The notes below the pieces were generated by a model. The model searched no databases, was not told the origin of the DNA, and saw only the letters and a program-made list of their open reading frames with translations. This document shows, piece after piece, positions 16,295 to 25,108 of a stretch of 64,000 nt of DNA. The DNA is taken from contig NZ_RAWE01000011.1 in the NCBI RefSeq assembly GCF_003611695.1, positions 1-64,000 on the forward strand. Reading direction: 5' to 3'. Positions within the stretch are counted from its first letter, which is position 1, and every line of letters begins with the position of its first letter. Origin of the DNA: Corallococcus carmarthensis (GTDB lineage: Bacteria > Myxococcota > Myxococcia > Myxococcales > Myxococcaceae). The translations under genes and the position numbers were made by a program.

Positions 16295-17484
16295 GTCACG
16301 AGCCCGGCGATGCGTTCGGCGGCGGTCTTCGCGCCGTCGTGCGCGCGGTAGGAGCGGGAGATCTCCGCCACGCGGTCACGCATCTTCGACTCCGGCGCGA
16401 GCAGCTGAGCGATGGCCTCGCGGCATGACTCCACTGTGAGCGTCCTCGGATCCCTCGCGAGCCCCGCTCCGGCCTTCTCCAGGAAGTGTGCCTGCACGGG
16501 CTGGTCGTTGCACACCGGCAGCAGCAGCATCGGCACGCCCGCCGTCATCGCCTCCATCACGGAGTTGGCGCCGCCGTGGGAGATGAACGCCGCCGAGCGC
16601 TCCAACAGCTGCCGCTGCGGCGTGTAGCGCACCGCCACCACGTCACCGGGCAGCGTGCTCGGGAAGTCCGTGTCCGCCAGCTCTCCCGCGCACAACACCA
16701 GCGTCACGCCGAACGGCTTCGCGGCCTCCGCGATGAGGCGGAACAGCTCCGGCTGATACGAAATCTGACTGCCGAAGGACACGTACAGCACCGGCTTGCC
16801 GCCCAGGCGCTCCCAGGGGAAGGGCACTTCATCGCCCCGGGGCTCGGGCGGAATGGACGGGCCCACGAGCAACGTGTTCGGAGGCACTCCCGCGTCCGGG
16901 CCCAGGAACGCCTCCGTGGCGAAGATGACGTTGAGCCGGGGCGACAGGCACTCGCAGGTGCGGAAGCTCGCGTCGAAGCCGTGACGGCGGAACAGGGCCT
17001 GCCGGTCGTCCTTCAACGCTCGCACGTTGCGCAGCAGGGGGATGTCCGGCCGTGGCTCCAGCAGCGTGAGCGCGGAGGACACGCCCGCCCAGGGGATGCC
17101 CTCTGTGTGCGCCGCGAGCACCGCCGCGTACTGCATCCCGTCCAGGGCCATCACGTCAGGACGGAAGGCGCGCACCCCTTCGCGCACGGGCTCCAGGAGC
17201 GCGGGGGCCGCGTCCAGCAGCAGGCCCCGGATCCACTTCCCCAACGCCACGTCATCGAGCACCAGCTTCGCCAGCGCTTCGCCTCCCGTCTCGATGCCCG
17301 GCGGCGCGGCTTCGACGTGCGGCAGGCGCAGCAACTCCACGCCCAGGGCTTCGAGCTGCGGCGCGGGTTCGGGGATGCACAGCCAGCCGACGGTGTGCCC
17401 CAGGCGGCGCAGCCACTGGGCCACGCCGGCCATCGGGTTGAGGTGGCCCTTTTCGGGCGAGGTGGCGATGAGGACACGGGACAT
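16291..17484 (-). CDS. GT1/MGT-type glycosyltransferase
   Basis: A 397-aa GT-B enzyme of the UDP-glycosyltransferase/macrolide glycosyltransferase type. The N-terminal acceptor domain opens MSRVLIATSPEKGHLNPM. The C-terminal nucleotide-sugar domain has PVLYVSFGSQISYQPE, and AAFISHGGANSVMEAM with VPMLLLPVCNDQ near residues 295-325. Such enzymes move a sugar onto small molecules, lipids or antibiotics. It starts one base after the stop of the asparagine-synthetase-like gene (TGA then ATG) and overlaps the ROK-like gene by 4 bases, so the three are translationally linked. Acceptor and sugar are unknown. Confidence 0.87.
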   Translation of the reverse strand: MSRVLIATSPEKGHLNPMAGVAQWLRRLGHTVGWLCIPEPAPQLEALGVELLRLPHVEAAPPGIETGGEALAKLVLDDVALGKWIRGLLLDAAPALLEPVREGVRAFRPDVMALDGMQYAAVLAAHTEGIPWAGVSSALTLLEPRPDIPLLRNVRALKDDRQALFRRHGFDASFRTCECLSPRLNVIFATEAFLGPDAGVPPNTLLVGPSIPPEPRGDEVPFPWERLGGKPVLYVSFGSQISYQPELFRLIAEAAKPFGVTLVLCAGELADTDFPSTLPGDVVAVRYTPQRQLLERSAAFISHGGANSVMEAMTAGVPMLLLPVCNDQPVQAHFLEKAGAGLARDPRTLTVESCREAIAQLLAPESKMRDRVAEISRSYRAHDGAKTAAERIAGLVT

Positions 17485-18999
17485 TCAGGGGGGCGCCTTG
17501 CTGTGAGCCTGGAGCATGGCCAGGGACATGAGGCGCATCAACAACCGATCCATCGGTCCGGCCTGTTCGTCGTCGGGCGACAGGCGGAAGTAGCGCGTCA
17601 GCAGTCCCAGCATCGCCTGCGTGTCGATGACCTGGAGGGAGTCCAGGCGCGCGGGAGAGAGCCAGGCGCGATACAGCTCCAGCCAGCGTTCCCGCACCGG
17701 GCTGGACAGGGCGGTGTGCCCGTACCGGGGCGTCTTGCGTGCGAGGCGGACCTCATCCGGCACCAGGGACCGCACCGCGTGCCGGAACAGCCACTTGCCG
17801 AACCCCTCTCGCATCAGCACGGACTCCGGCAGGGCCAGCGCCACCCGCGCGAAGCCTTCATCCAGATACGGCGTGCGGACCGTGAGCCCATGGGCCCGGG
17901 CGCCCCGCAGCTCGGGCGGGAGGATGAGCTCGGTCAGCACCCACTTCGCGTACCGCAGCTCCTCGGAGGGGAGCGCCTCCTCCGAGGGCAGATCCCAAGG
18001 CGCGGGCAGCGAGGCCAGCACGGTCCCCAGGTTGTCCACAGGGGGGGCGCGCGAGGCGTGATCGCTGTTCAAGCCCCCGGAAACAGTCCTCAAGTTGTCC
18101 ACAGGGGTGGAGTCCTCGCGGCGCCCCACGGCTTGATCGCGCCCGCCATCTCCAGAGGGGAAATGCCCCGTGGATGGCTTTGGTTCCTGATCGCCACGCG
18201 GCGCCCCATGCAGGGGCCTCCCCGAGTTGTCCACAGCCCCCCGTGCCACTCCAGGGGGCGTTTCATGATCGCGCGAGCCGGCTGGGAACGGCGCCCGCAA
18301 GTTGTCCACAAGCCGCATGCCTTCGAATCCCAGGGCCCGCATGGCCAGCGTCCGGTCTTCATCCACGCGAGCCTTCGCGGAGGCGATCGCGCCTGGGGTG
18401 CCCTGGAGCACTTCGTCCGCCCCCGCGCCGCTAAGGAGGACAGGGCCCGCGCCCTGCCGCCGGGCCTCCAGATAGAACGCGTAGCTGGCCACGGCCCGGG
18501 CGTTGAGGATGACCGTCTGGTTGGCGAGGACCGCGCGCTCGAACAGGTCCGGGAGCACGGCGTCCGGGATGAGCACGTCCACCAGCTCCGCGCCCGTCAC
18601 CTTCGCCATCCGCCGCGCGTTGCTCCGCTCCACCGCGTCCGCGAAGTGCACGTCCATCGTCCAGGCGCGCACCCTCCCCGGAGCATGCCGGGCGGCCATC
18701 GCGCACATGGCCGCGCTGTCCACCCCACCGCTCAGGCTCACCTCATGCGTGCCTGCTTCGACATGCGCCCGCACGGTGTCGGACCAGGCGGACAACAGCC
18801 GCGCTGAGAGCCCTTCCTCATCCCGAGCCGCTGGCTCACGGATGACTCTGGGCAGCGGCACGTCGAAGGGAACCGCCTCTGGCCGCAGGCCCGCGTTGGA
18901 TGCGCGGGCATGGAACAGCAGGTCGCTCACCGCCCGAGGAGACAGGCCGCGCGTGGGAGTCCTTCCCTGGGGTGACGCTTTGGGAGGCCGGGTCGGCAT
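17485..18999 (-). CDS. Asparagine-synthetase-like ATP pyrophosphatase lacking the glutaminase domain
   Basis: A 504-aa protein with the AsnB C-terminal domain: the PP-loop S90-GGVDS95, then LLSGAGADEVLQG near 195 and TVRTPYLDEGF near 377. The N-terminal Cys-dependent glutaminase domain is missing; only the linker before the synthetase domain remains (AVPFDVPLPRVI). It would need free ammonia or a different amine, as in beta-lactam synthetase or lasso-cyclase relatives. Residues about 230-323 are a Pro/Gly/Arg-rich insertion with four VDN units encoded by DNA repeats. It is the first gene of a three-gene operon, so amide bond formation followed by glycosylation is plausible. Confidence 0.8.
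   Translation of the reverse strand: MPTRPPKASPQGRTPTRGLSPRAVSDLLFHARASNAGLRPEAVPFDVPLPRVIREPAARDEEGLSARLLSAWSDTVRAHVEAGTHEVSLSGGVDSAAMCAMAARHAPGRVRAWTMDVHFADAVERSNARRMAKVTGAELVDVLIPDAVLPDLFERAVLANQTVILNARAVASYAFYLEARRQGAGPVLLSGAGADEVLQGTPGAIASAKARVDEDRTLAMRALGFEGMRLVDNLRAPFPAGSRDHETPPGVARGAVDNSGRPLHGAPRGDQEPKPSTGHFPSGDGGRDQAVGRREDSTPVDNLRTVSGGLNSDHASRAPPVDNLGTVLASLPAPWDLPSEEALPSEELRYAKWVLTELILPPELRGARAHGLTVRTPYLDEGFARVALALPESVLMREGFGKWLFRHAVRSLVPDEVRLARKTPRYGHTALSSPVRERWLELYRAWLSPARLDSLQVIDTQAMLGLLTRYFRLSPDDEQAGPMDRLLMRLMSLAMLQAHSKAPP
18031..18310. repeat. In-frame degenerate tandem repeat with four TTGTCCACA words
   Basis: TTGTCCACA occurs perfectly at 18032-18040, 18095-18103, 18227-18235 and 18302-18310, all in one orientation. 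A decayed copy (CTCCAGAGGGG, about 18147-18160) fills the gap. Units of 53-79 bases each also carry a TGATCGC word. TTGTCCACA matches the DnaA box form usual in GC-rich bacteria. The array sits inside the synthetase gene, keeps the frame and codes VDN on the minus strand. Confidence 0.75.
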
Positions 19000-19093
19000 G
19001 CGGGCCTCATCATAGGGACTGTGTCCCGCCGTATCAGCGAGAGATATCCTCCAGGCAGACGCTTCGTTTCACGCGAGCAGGGAAGGGCGGGAC

Positions 19094-21031
19094 ATGCGGG
19101 AGGATGCGGTGGACGTCGTGTTGCGGGAGCGCTTCGGGCTGGAGTCCTTCCGTCCCGGACAGCGCGAGGTGCTCACGACGCTGTTGAAGCCTCACGGGTC
19201 CGCGCTCGCGGTGTTCCCCACGGGCGGTGGCAAGTCGCTGTGCTACCAGCTCCCCGCGCTGCTCCTCGACGGGCTCACGGTGGTGGTGTCACCGCTCATC
19301 GCGTTGATGAAGGATCAGATCGACGCGCTGGAGCGGCGGGGCATCCGCGCCGCGCGGCTGGATTCGTCGCTGTCGCTGGAGGAGTCCCGCGAGGTGACGG
19401 AGTCCCTGCGCGACGGAACGCTGAAGCTCCTCTACGTGGCCCCCGAGCGCTTCAACAACGAGCGCTTCATGGGGCTCTTGAGCGAGCTTCAAATCTCCCT
19501 CTTCGCGGTGGATGAAGCGCACTGCGTCTCCGAATGGGGACACAACTTCCGGCCGGACTACCTCAAGCTCGCGCAGGCGGCCCGCACGCTTCAGGCCGAG
19601 CGCATCCTGGCGCTCACCGCCACGGCCACACCGCAGGTGGTGCACGACATCTGCGAGGGCTTCAGCATCCCGGAGCAGAACGCGGTCGTCACCGGCTTCT
19701 ACCGGAACAACCTCACGCTGGAGACCACGCCCACGGGGCCGGAGGTGCGCGATGCCCTGCTGGTGGAGCGGCTCAAGTCGCGCCCGCCCGGCTCCACCAT
19801 TGTCTACGTCACGCTGCAGAAGACCGCGGAGCGCGTGGCGGCGCTGCTGAGCGCGGAAGGCCTGCCCGCGAGCGCCTACCACGCGGGCCTGGAGTCGGAG
19901 GACCGCGAGCGGGTGCAGGAGGCGTGGACCCACTCCGCGAAGGGCATCGTCGTGGCGACCATCGCGTTCGGAATGGGCATCGACAAGGCGGACGTGCGCG
20001 CGGTGTATCACTACAACCTGCCCAAGGGCCTGGAGAGCTACAGCCAGGAGATCGGCCGCGCGGGCCGTGACGGCAAGCCGTCCGTGGTGGAGCTGCTCGC
20101 GTGCCCGGACGACGTGCCCACGCTGGAGAACTTCGCGCTCGGGGACACGCCGCTGCCGGAGGCGCTGGAGGGGCTGGTGAAGGGGCTGCTGTCCTCGGGC
20201 CCGGAGCTGCACCTGGACCTGTACGCGCTGGGCAACCGCCACGACCTGCGGCCCCTGGTGCTGCGCACGGCGCTGACGTACCTGGAGCTGGAGGGCGTGC
20301 TGCGCCAGGGCACGCCGTTCTACGCGGGCTACAAGGTGCAGCCGGCGGGCTCGGTCGAAGCGCTCATTGGCAGGTTCCAGGGGGAGCGCGCGCGCTTCGT
20401 GAAGGACCTGTTCGCGCACGCGAAGAAGGGACGCACCTGGTACACGTTCGACCCTTCCGAGGTCGCGAAGGCGCTGGACCAGCCGCGAGACCGGGTGGTG
20501 AAGGCCATCGACTACTTCCAGGAGCAGGGCTACGCGGAGGTGCAGGTGGCGGAACCGCGCCAGCGCTTCACGCGGCTGCGCGAGCACGAGGACGCGAAGG
20601 CGCTCGTGGCCCTGTTGCAGGAGCGCTTCCAGAAGCGCGAGGTCCAGGAGGTGTCACGGGTGCGCGACGTGCTCCGGCTCGTCACGCATGGTGGGTGCCA
20701 GAGCAACGCGCTGGTGGCCCACTTCGGTGAGCAGCGCGAAGCCCCGTGCGGCCATTGCACATACTGCCGCACGGGCGTGGCGCGCGTGCTGCCGCCACCG
20801 CACCCACGGCCGGACCTGCGCGAACAGCTGGACGTGGCGACGTTCAAGTCGCTCGTGACGAAGCACCCTGAGGCGCTGGGACACCCGAGGCAGGCCACCC
20901 GCTTCCTCTGTGGCCTGAGCAGCCCCGCGCTCTCCAAGGCGAAGCTCACCGGGCACAAGCTCTTCGGCACCCTGACCGAGTGGCCGTTCGCCCAGGTGCT
21001 GGCGTTCTGTGAAGCGCGCCCGAGCCGCTAG
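19094..21031 (+). CDS. recQ: RecQ-family ATP-dependent DNA helicase
   Basis: A 645-aa superfamily 2 helicase. Walker A is at about residues 42-49 (PTGGGKSLCYQLPA). The DEAH box with the RecQ-specific aromatic loop is AVDEAHCVSEWGHNFRPDY near 140-158. Motif VI is QEIGRAGRDG near 317-326. A reduced RQC zinc site, CGHCTYC, lies near residue 551, followed by a shorter C-terminal region without a clear HRDC domain. It unwinds 3'-5' DNA at stalled forks and in recombination. A radical SAM gene starts 11 bases downstream and may be co-transcribed. Confidence 0.9.
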   Translation: MREDAVDVVLRERFGLESFRPGQREVLTTLLKPHGSALAVFPTGGGKSLCYQLPALLLDGLTVVVSPLIALMKDQIDALERRGIRAARLDSSLSLEESREVTESLRDGTLKLLYVAPERFNNERFMGLLSELQISLFAVDEAHCVSEWGHNFRPDYLKLAQAARTLQAERILALTATATPQVVHDICEGFSIPEQNAVVTGFYRNNLTLETTPTGPEVRDALLVERLKSRPPGSTIVYVTLQKTAERVAALLSAEGLPASAYHAGLESEDRERVQEAWTHSAKGIVVATIAFGMGIDKADVRAVYHYNLPKGLESYSQEIGRAGRDGKPSVVELLACPDDVPTLENFALGDTPLPEALEGLVKGLLSSGPELHLDLYALGNRHDLRPLVLRTALTYLELEGVLRQGTPFYAGYKVQPAGSVEALIGRFQGERARFVKDLFAHAKKGRTWYTFDPSEVAKALDQPRDRVVKAIDYFQEQGYAEVQVAEPRQRFTRLREHEDAKALVALLQERFQKREVQEVSRVRDVLRLVTHGGCQSNALVAHFGEQREAPCGHCTYCRTGVARVLPPPHPRPDLREQLDVATFKSLVTKHPEALGHPRQATRFLCGLSSPALSKAKLTGHKLFGTLTEWPFAQVLAFCEARPSR

Positions 21032-21042
21032 ACTCCCACCCC

Positions 21043-21837
21043 GTGCGCTACGAGCTTCACGACAGCCGCGTCCTCACCTGGTCCCTGGAGACGCACGTCA
21101 CCACGCACTGCAACCTGCGCTGCGCGCAGTGCTGCCCGCTGTCGCCGCACCTGCCCGCGTGGGCCGTGTCTCCCCAGGCGCTGGGCGAGGACCTGCGCCG
21201 GCTGGCGCGCGTGCTCAAGCCCAACGTCTTCAAGCTCACCGGCGGTGAGCCCTTCCTCCATCCGGACCTGCCCGCCGTGCTGGACGTGGTGCGCGCCTCC
21301 GGCATCACCGAACAGCTGTCCGTCACCACCAACGGCTTCCTCGCCCAGAGCGCCCCCGACGCCGTGTACGAACGGCTCGACCGGATGACCCTGTCGTTCT
21401 ACGCGTCCGCGCCGCTGCCCGAGCGGTCCATCACGCGCATCACCGAACGCTGCGACCAGCACGGCGTGCACCTCACGGTGAAGGCCATCGACCGCTTCCA
21501 GCGCATCACCCCGGACGCCCCGCTCGCGTCCGACGCGCAGGTGCAGGACGTCTTCGAGAAGTGCTGGCTCAAGCAGCGCTGCCACCTGGTCCACCGGGGC
21601 CGCTTCTACACCTGCACCCGGCCGCCCCACGTCGCCACCGTCCTCGCGGCGGAACATCCGCACCTGCCCGCGCTCGCCGAACATGACGGTGTTCCGCTCG
21701 ATGATCCGGAGCTGCTCACGCGCCTGCTGGCCTACCTGGAACGCGACGCGCCGCTGGCCACCTGCCGCCACTGCCTGGGTTCCAGCGGCCCGTGGGAACC
21801 CCACGCGCAGCTGCCTCGCGCCCGCGCCGCTTCCTGA
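21043..21837 (+). CDS. Radical SAM protein with C-terminal cysteine cluster
   Basis: A 264-aa enzyme starting at GTG 21043. The Fe-S/SAM motif is C23-NLR-C27-AQ-C30. KLTGGEPFLHPDL follows as the GGE motif. Later cysteines (CWLKQRC, CTRPP and CRHCLG) form a SPASM/twitch-like auxiliary cluster near residues 175-250. The overall plan resembles small peptide- or nucleotide-modifying radical SAM proteins such as HpnH/MoaA relatives. No precursor peptide is evident nearby. It follows recQ closely, and its TGA and the stop of the convergent kinase gene meet exactly at the TGATCA palindrome 21835-21840. Confidence 0.78.
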   Translation: MRYELHDSRVLTWSLETHVTTHCNLRCAQCCPLSPHLPAWAVSPQALGEDLRRLARVLKPNVFKLTGGEPFLHPDLPAVLDVVRASGITEQLSVTTNGFLAQSAPDAVYERLDRMTLSFYASAPLPERSITRITERCDQHGVHLTVKAIDRFQRITPDAPLASDAQVQDVFEKCWLKQRCHLVHRGRFYTCTRPPHVATVLAAEHPHLPALAEHDGVPLDDPELLTRLLAYLERDAPLATCRHCLGSSGPWEPHAQLPRARAAS

Positions 21838-23976
21838 TCAGGCGGCCGTCGGTGCTTGCAGCGGCAGCTCCACGGTGAAGACGGAGCCCTCGCCCAGGCG
21901 GCTCTCCACTCGCACCGTGCCGCCCATGGCCTCCACCAGCGTGCGGGTGATGTAGAGGCCCAGCCCCAGGCCACCGTAGTGCCGGTCGCTCACCGCGCGC
22001 TCGAAGCGGCCGAAGAGGCGCGGCAGGGATTCCTCCGCGATGCCGATGCCCTGGTCCCTCACCGTCAGCGCCGCCTTGCCGTCGCGCGTCTCCAGGCGGA
22101 TGTGGATGGGGCGCCCCTGGCCGTACTTGATGGCGTTGTCCACCAGGTTCACCACCACCTGCTCCAGGCGCGGCCGGTCCCACACGCCCATCGTCACCGC
22201 GTCCTCGCACTCCAACTGGAGCGCGGAGCCGGAGCGCGCGGCGGGACCCTCGTAGCCGGCCACCACGTCGCGCACCAGCTCCACCAGGTCGACGGGCGCG
22301 CACTCCAATGACAGCCTTCCGGCCGCGATGCGCGACACGTCCAGCAGGTCGTTCACCAGCTCCGCCAGCTTCTTCAATTGCCGCGAGCCCACGTCCAGGT
22401 AGCTCTCCACCAGCTCGCGCCGCACCGGGCCCGGGGTGCGATCCATCTCGCGCCGCAGCGCCTGGAGCTTGAGGTTGAGCGGCGTGAGCGGCGTCTTCAG
22501 CTCGTGGCTCGCGATGGACAGGAACTCGTCGCGCAGGCTCACCGCTTCGCGCGCCTCGCGGTACAGCCGGGCGTTCTCCATGGAGAGCGCGGCGCGGTTG
22601 GCCAGCTCCTGGAGGTAGGGCAGGTCCGCGGACGTGTAGCCCCGCCCGGAGCGCCACGTGGTGGCGAAGCTGAGGATGCCCAGCGGACGCTCCCCGGCCA
22701 CCATGGGCACCAGCGCGATGGAGCGCAGGTTCAGCTGGCGGAAGACCTCCAGCCGCCCGGGGTCACTCGTCAGCTTGCGCAGGCCCTCCTCGGTGACGTT
22801 CTCGATGAAGAAGGGCTGGCCCTGGAGCAGCAGCGACATGGCTCCCCCCAGCTCGGGGGCGATGGCCTCGTATGGGGCCGGGGCCCACAGCTGCTCCCGG
22901 AACTCCGAGGGCTCGCCGGGCGCGTGCGCCACCTCCAGCCGCTGGAAGCCGCCGTCCCCCACTGTCATGTCGACGATGCACCAGTCCGCCAGCGCGGGGA
23001 CCGCCAGCCGCACCACGTTGCGCAGCGTGGCCTGGTAGTCCAGCGACGTGGCCAGGAAGGAGCTGGCCCCCGCCAGCAGGCGCAGGTGCTCTTCGTTGTG
23101 CGACAGCTCGCGCGCCAGCCGCTCCGCCCGGGCGCGGGCGCGCACCACGTCCGTCACGTCGAAGCCGAAGCCCGCGATGCCGTCCACCTGCCCGCGCGTG
23201 TCGTGCGTGGGCGTGTACGTGACATCGAAGATGTACTCCCGGAGGGAGCCATCCGGCTGCGGCAGCTTGAGGGACACCTCCCGGCCCTCGAAGGGTTCGC
23301 CCGTCGCGTAGACGTGGTCGAGCATCCGCCCCACGCGCTCGGCCTCCTCCTTCGGCCCCACCTCGCGCGCGGGCAGGCCCAGGAGCCGCTCCGGGTTGCC
23401 CAGCATCGCGGAGTTGAGGGGGTTGGACAGCTCGAAGACGTGCTGCGGCCCGCGGAAGATGACCAGGTGCGCGGGCGCGTGCATGAACAGCTCGTGCAGG
23501 CGCGCGCGTTCGTACTCGGCGGCGGCGCGGGCGGCGCGCTCGCGCTCCAGCAGGTCCGCGCGCTCCGCGTTGGCCCGGCGCAGGCGCACGTTCAGCGTCG
23601 TCGCGAACAGCGACAGCGACAGGAAGAAGATCAGCGCGACGACGTTGTCGGGCTCCAGCCGCCACTCGCCCAGCGGCTGGAGGAAGAAGTACTGCACCGC
23701 GAGCAGCGACAGCCCGGTGGACACCAGCCCCGGTCCCCAGCCTCCGCGCCAGCTGGAGAACACGACGGCGGCGAAGAAGGCCAGGTACGGGGTGCTGGCC
23801 ATGATGGGCCACAGCGCCCGTTGAACGAGGAAGGCCACCCCGACGCTCACCACCGCCAGCCCGTAGCGCAGCAACGCGGAGCCCTCCTCCTTCTGGAACG
23901 CCTCCGGCGGGTGCGGAGGCAGAGAGGAGGGCGGCACTGGCGGATGGGGCGGAACGGACGGCGCGGGAGCGGTCAT
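21838..23976 (-). CDS. Sensor histidine kinase (DUF4118-like membrane region, PAS, GAF, HisKA, HATPase)
   Basis: A 712-aa kinase. A Pro-rich start is followed by about four membrane helices in residues 35-125, as in KdpD-type DUF4118 sensors. A PAS domain (~155-280) and a GAF domain (~305-465) follow. HisKA has the phospho-acceptor His in LSIASHELKTPLTPL (~491). The ATPase domain has the N box NLVDNAIKYG and G boxes DQGIGIAEE and GGLGLGLYI. No response regulator is adjacent, which is common in myxobacteria. The signal is unknown; the short periplasmic loops suggest sensing in or at the membrane or by the PAS/GAF domains. Confidence 0.9.
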   Translation of the reverse strand: MTAPAPSVPPHPPVPPSSLPPHPPEAFQKEEGSALLRYGLAVVSVGVAFLVQRALWPIMASTPYLAFFAAVVFSSWRGGWGPGLVSTGLSLLAVQYFFLQPLGEWRLEPDNVVALIFFLSLSLFATTLNVRLRRANAERADLLERERAARAAAEYERARLHELFMHAPAHLVIFRGPQHVFELSNPLNSAMLGNPERLLGLPAREVGPKEEAERVGRMLDHVYATGEPFEGREVSLKLPQPDGSLREYIFDVTYTPTHDTRGQVDGIAGFGFDVTDVVRARARAERLARELSHNEEHLRLLAGASSFLATSLDYQATLRNVVRLAVPALADWCIVDMTVGDGGFQRLEVAHAPGEPSEFREQLWAPAPYEAIAPELGGAMSLLLQGQPFFIENVTEEGLRKLTSDPGRLEVFRQLNLRSIALVPMVAGERPLGILSFATTWRSGRGYTSADLPYLQELANRAALSMENARLYREAREAVSLRDEFLSIASHELKTPLTPLNLKLQALRREMDRTPGPVRRELVESYLDVGSRQLKKLAELVNDLLDVSRIAAGRLSLECAPVDLVELVRDVVAGYEGPAARSGSALQLECEDAVTMGVWDRPRLEQVVVNLVDNAIKYGQGRPIHIRLETRDGKAALTVRDQGIGIAEESLPRLFGRFERAVSDRHYGGLGLGLYITRTLVEAMGGTVRVESRLGEGSVFTVELPLQAPTAA

Positions 23977-24010
23977 GGATGCGCGGGGCGGACGGGCCTG
24001 CGAACGTCCG

Positions 24011-25021
24011 TCAGCGTGTCTCCTTCCGCGTGTGGGTCTGGAGGAGCCCCTGCATGGCGGTGGGGTAGCGCTCGCCCGCGGCCACGCCCGGCGGCGCGAT
24101 GGCCTCGATGTCCGCCAGGTCCTCCTTCGTGAGCCTCACGTCCAGTGCGCCCAGGTTGTCGTCCAGGTACTTGCGGCGTTTGGTGCCGGGGATGGGGACC
24201 AGGTCCTCGCCGCGCGACAGCACCCAGGCGAGCGCGAGCTGCGCGGGCGTGCACTGCTTCTTCTTCGCGAGCCGGTCGATGTGCTCCACCAGCTTGAGGT
24301 TCTTCTGGAAGTTCTCCCCCTGGAAGCGGGGCGAGTGGCGGCGGTAGTCGTCCTCGGGCAGGTCCTCGAAGCGCTTGAACTGGCCGGTGAGGAAGCCGCG
24401 GCCCAGCGGGCTGTAGGGGACGAAGCCCACGCCCAGTTCACGGCAGGTCTGGAGGACGCCGTCCTCCGGGTCGCGGCTCCACAGCGAGTACTCCGACTGG
24501 AGCGCGGTGATGGGATGCACGGCGCACGCGCGGCGCAACGTCTCCGGGTTCACCTCCGACAGCCCCAGGAAGCGCACCTTGCCGGCCTTCACCAGCTCCG
24601 CCATCGCGCCCACGGTGTCCTCGATGGGCGTGTTCGGATCCACGCGGTGCAGGTAGTACAGGTCGATGACGTCCATTCCCAGGCGCTTCAGGCTCGCGTC
24701 GCACGCCTGCTTCACGTAGTCCGGCCGGCCGTTGACGCCGCGCGCCTGGGGATTCGCGGGGTCGCGCACGAGGCCGAACTTCGTGGCCAGGACCATCTTC
24801 TGGCGGTGGGGCCCCAGCACGCGGCCCACCAGCTCCTCGTTGCGGCCGGGGCCATAGGCGTCCGCCGTGTCGAAGAACGTGATGCCCCGCTCCAGCGCGT
24901 GGAGCAGCGTGGCCTCCGACTCCGCGTCGTCGCGGCCCGCGTAGAACTCCGACATGCCCATGCAGCCCAGGCCCAGGGCCGAAACGGTGAGGCCTTGCCT
25001 GCCCAGCTTCCGAGTCTCCAT
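24011..25021 (-). CDS. Aldo/keto reductase
   Basis: A 336-aa NADPH-dependent oxidoreductase of the YajO/AKR13 type. The catalytic tetrad is intact: D51, Y56, K81 and H125 ([25 protein letters not shown]). The cofactor-binding end [19 protein letters not shown] is present. The start at 25019-25021 has GGAGG four bases upstream, which excludes a longer upstream frame. It reduces aldehydes or ketones; the natural substrate is unknown. It sits between the kinase gene and the ligase gene of the five-gene cassette but has its own ribosome site and an 87-bp gap. Confidence 0.9.
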   Translation of the reverse strand: METRKLGRQGLTVSALGLGCMGMSEFYAGRDDAESEATLLHALERGITFFDTADAYGPGRNEELVGRVLGPHRQKMVLATKFGLVRDPANPQARGVNGRPDYVKQACDASLKRLGMDVIDLYYLHRVDPNTPIEDTVGAMAELVKAGKVRFLGLSEVNPETLRRACAVHPITALQSEYSLWSRDPEDGVLQTCRELGVGFVPYSPLGRGFLTGQFKRFEDLPEDDYRRHSPRFQGENFQKNLKLVEHIDRLAKKKQCTPAQLALAWVLSRGEDLVPIPGTKRRKYLDDNLGALDVRLTKEDLADIEAIAPPGVAAGERYPTAMQGLLQTHTRKETR

Positions 25022-25108
25022 GTGTCCTCCCAGCGGGTGCGCGTCCCCTTGGAGAATCTTCATGCGGGGCGCGGGAATCCAGGGCAAACAACCGGGCGAA
25101 GGCCCGGC

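Noticed and set aside
18031-18310. A CRISPR array reading of the TTGTCCACA repeats
   Set aside because: The repeats are only about 10 bases, spacing is irregular, there are no cas genes and the stretch is coding.
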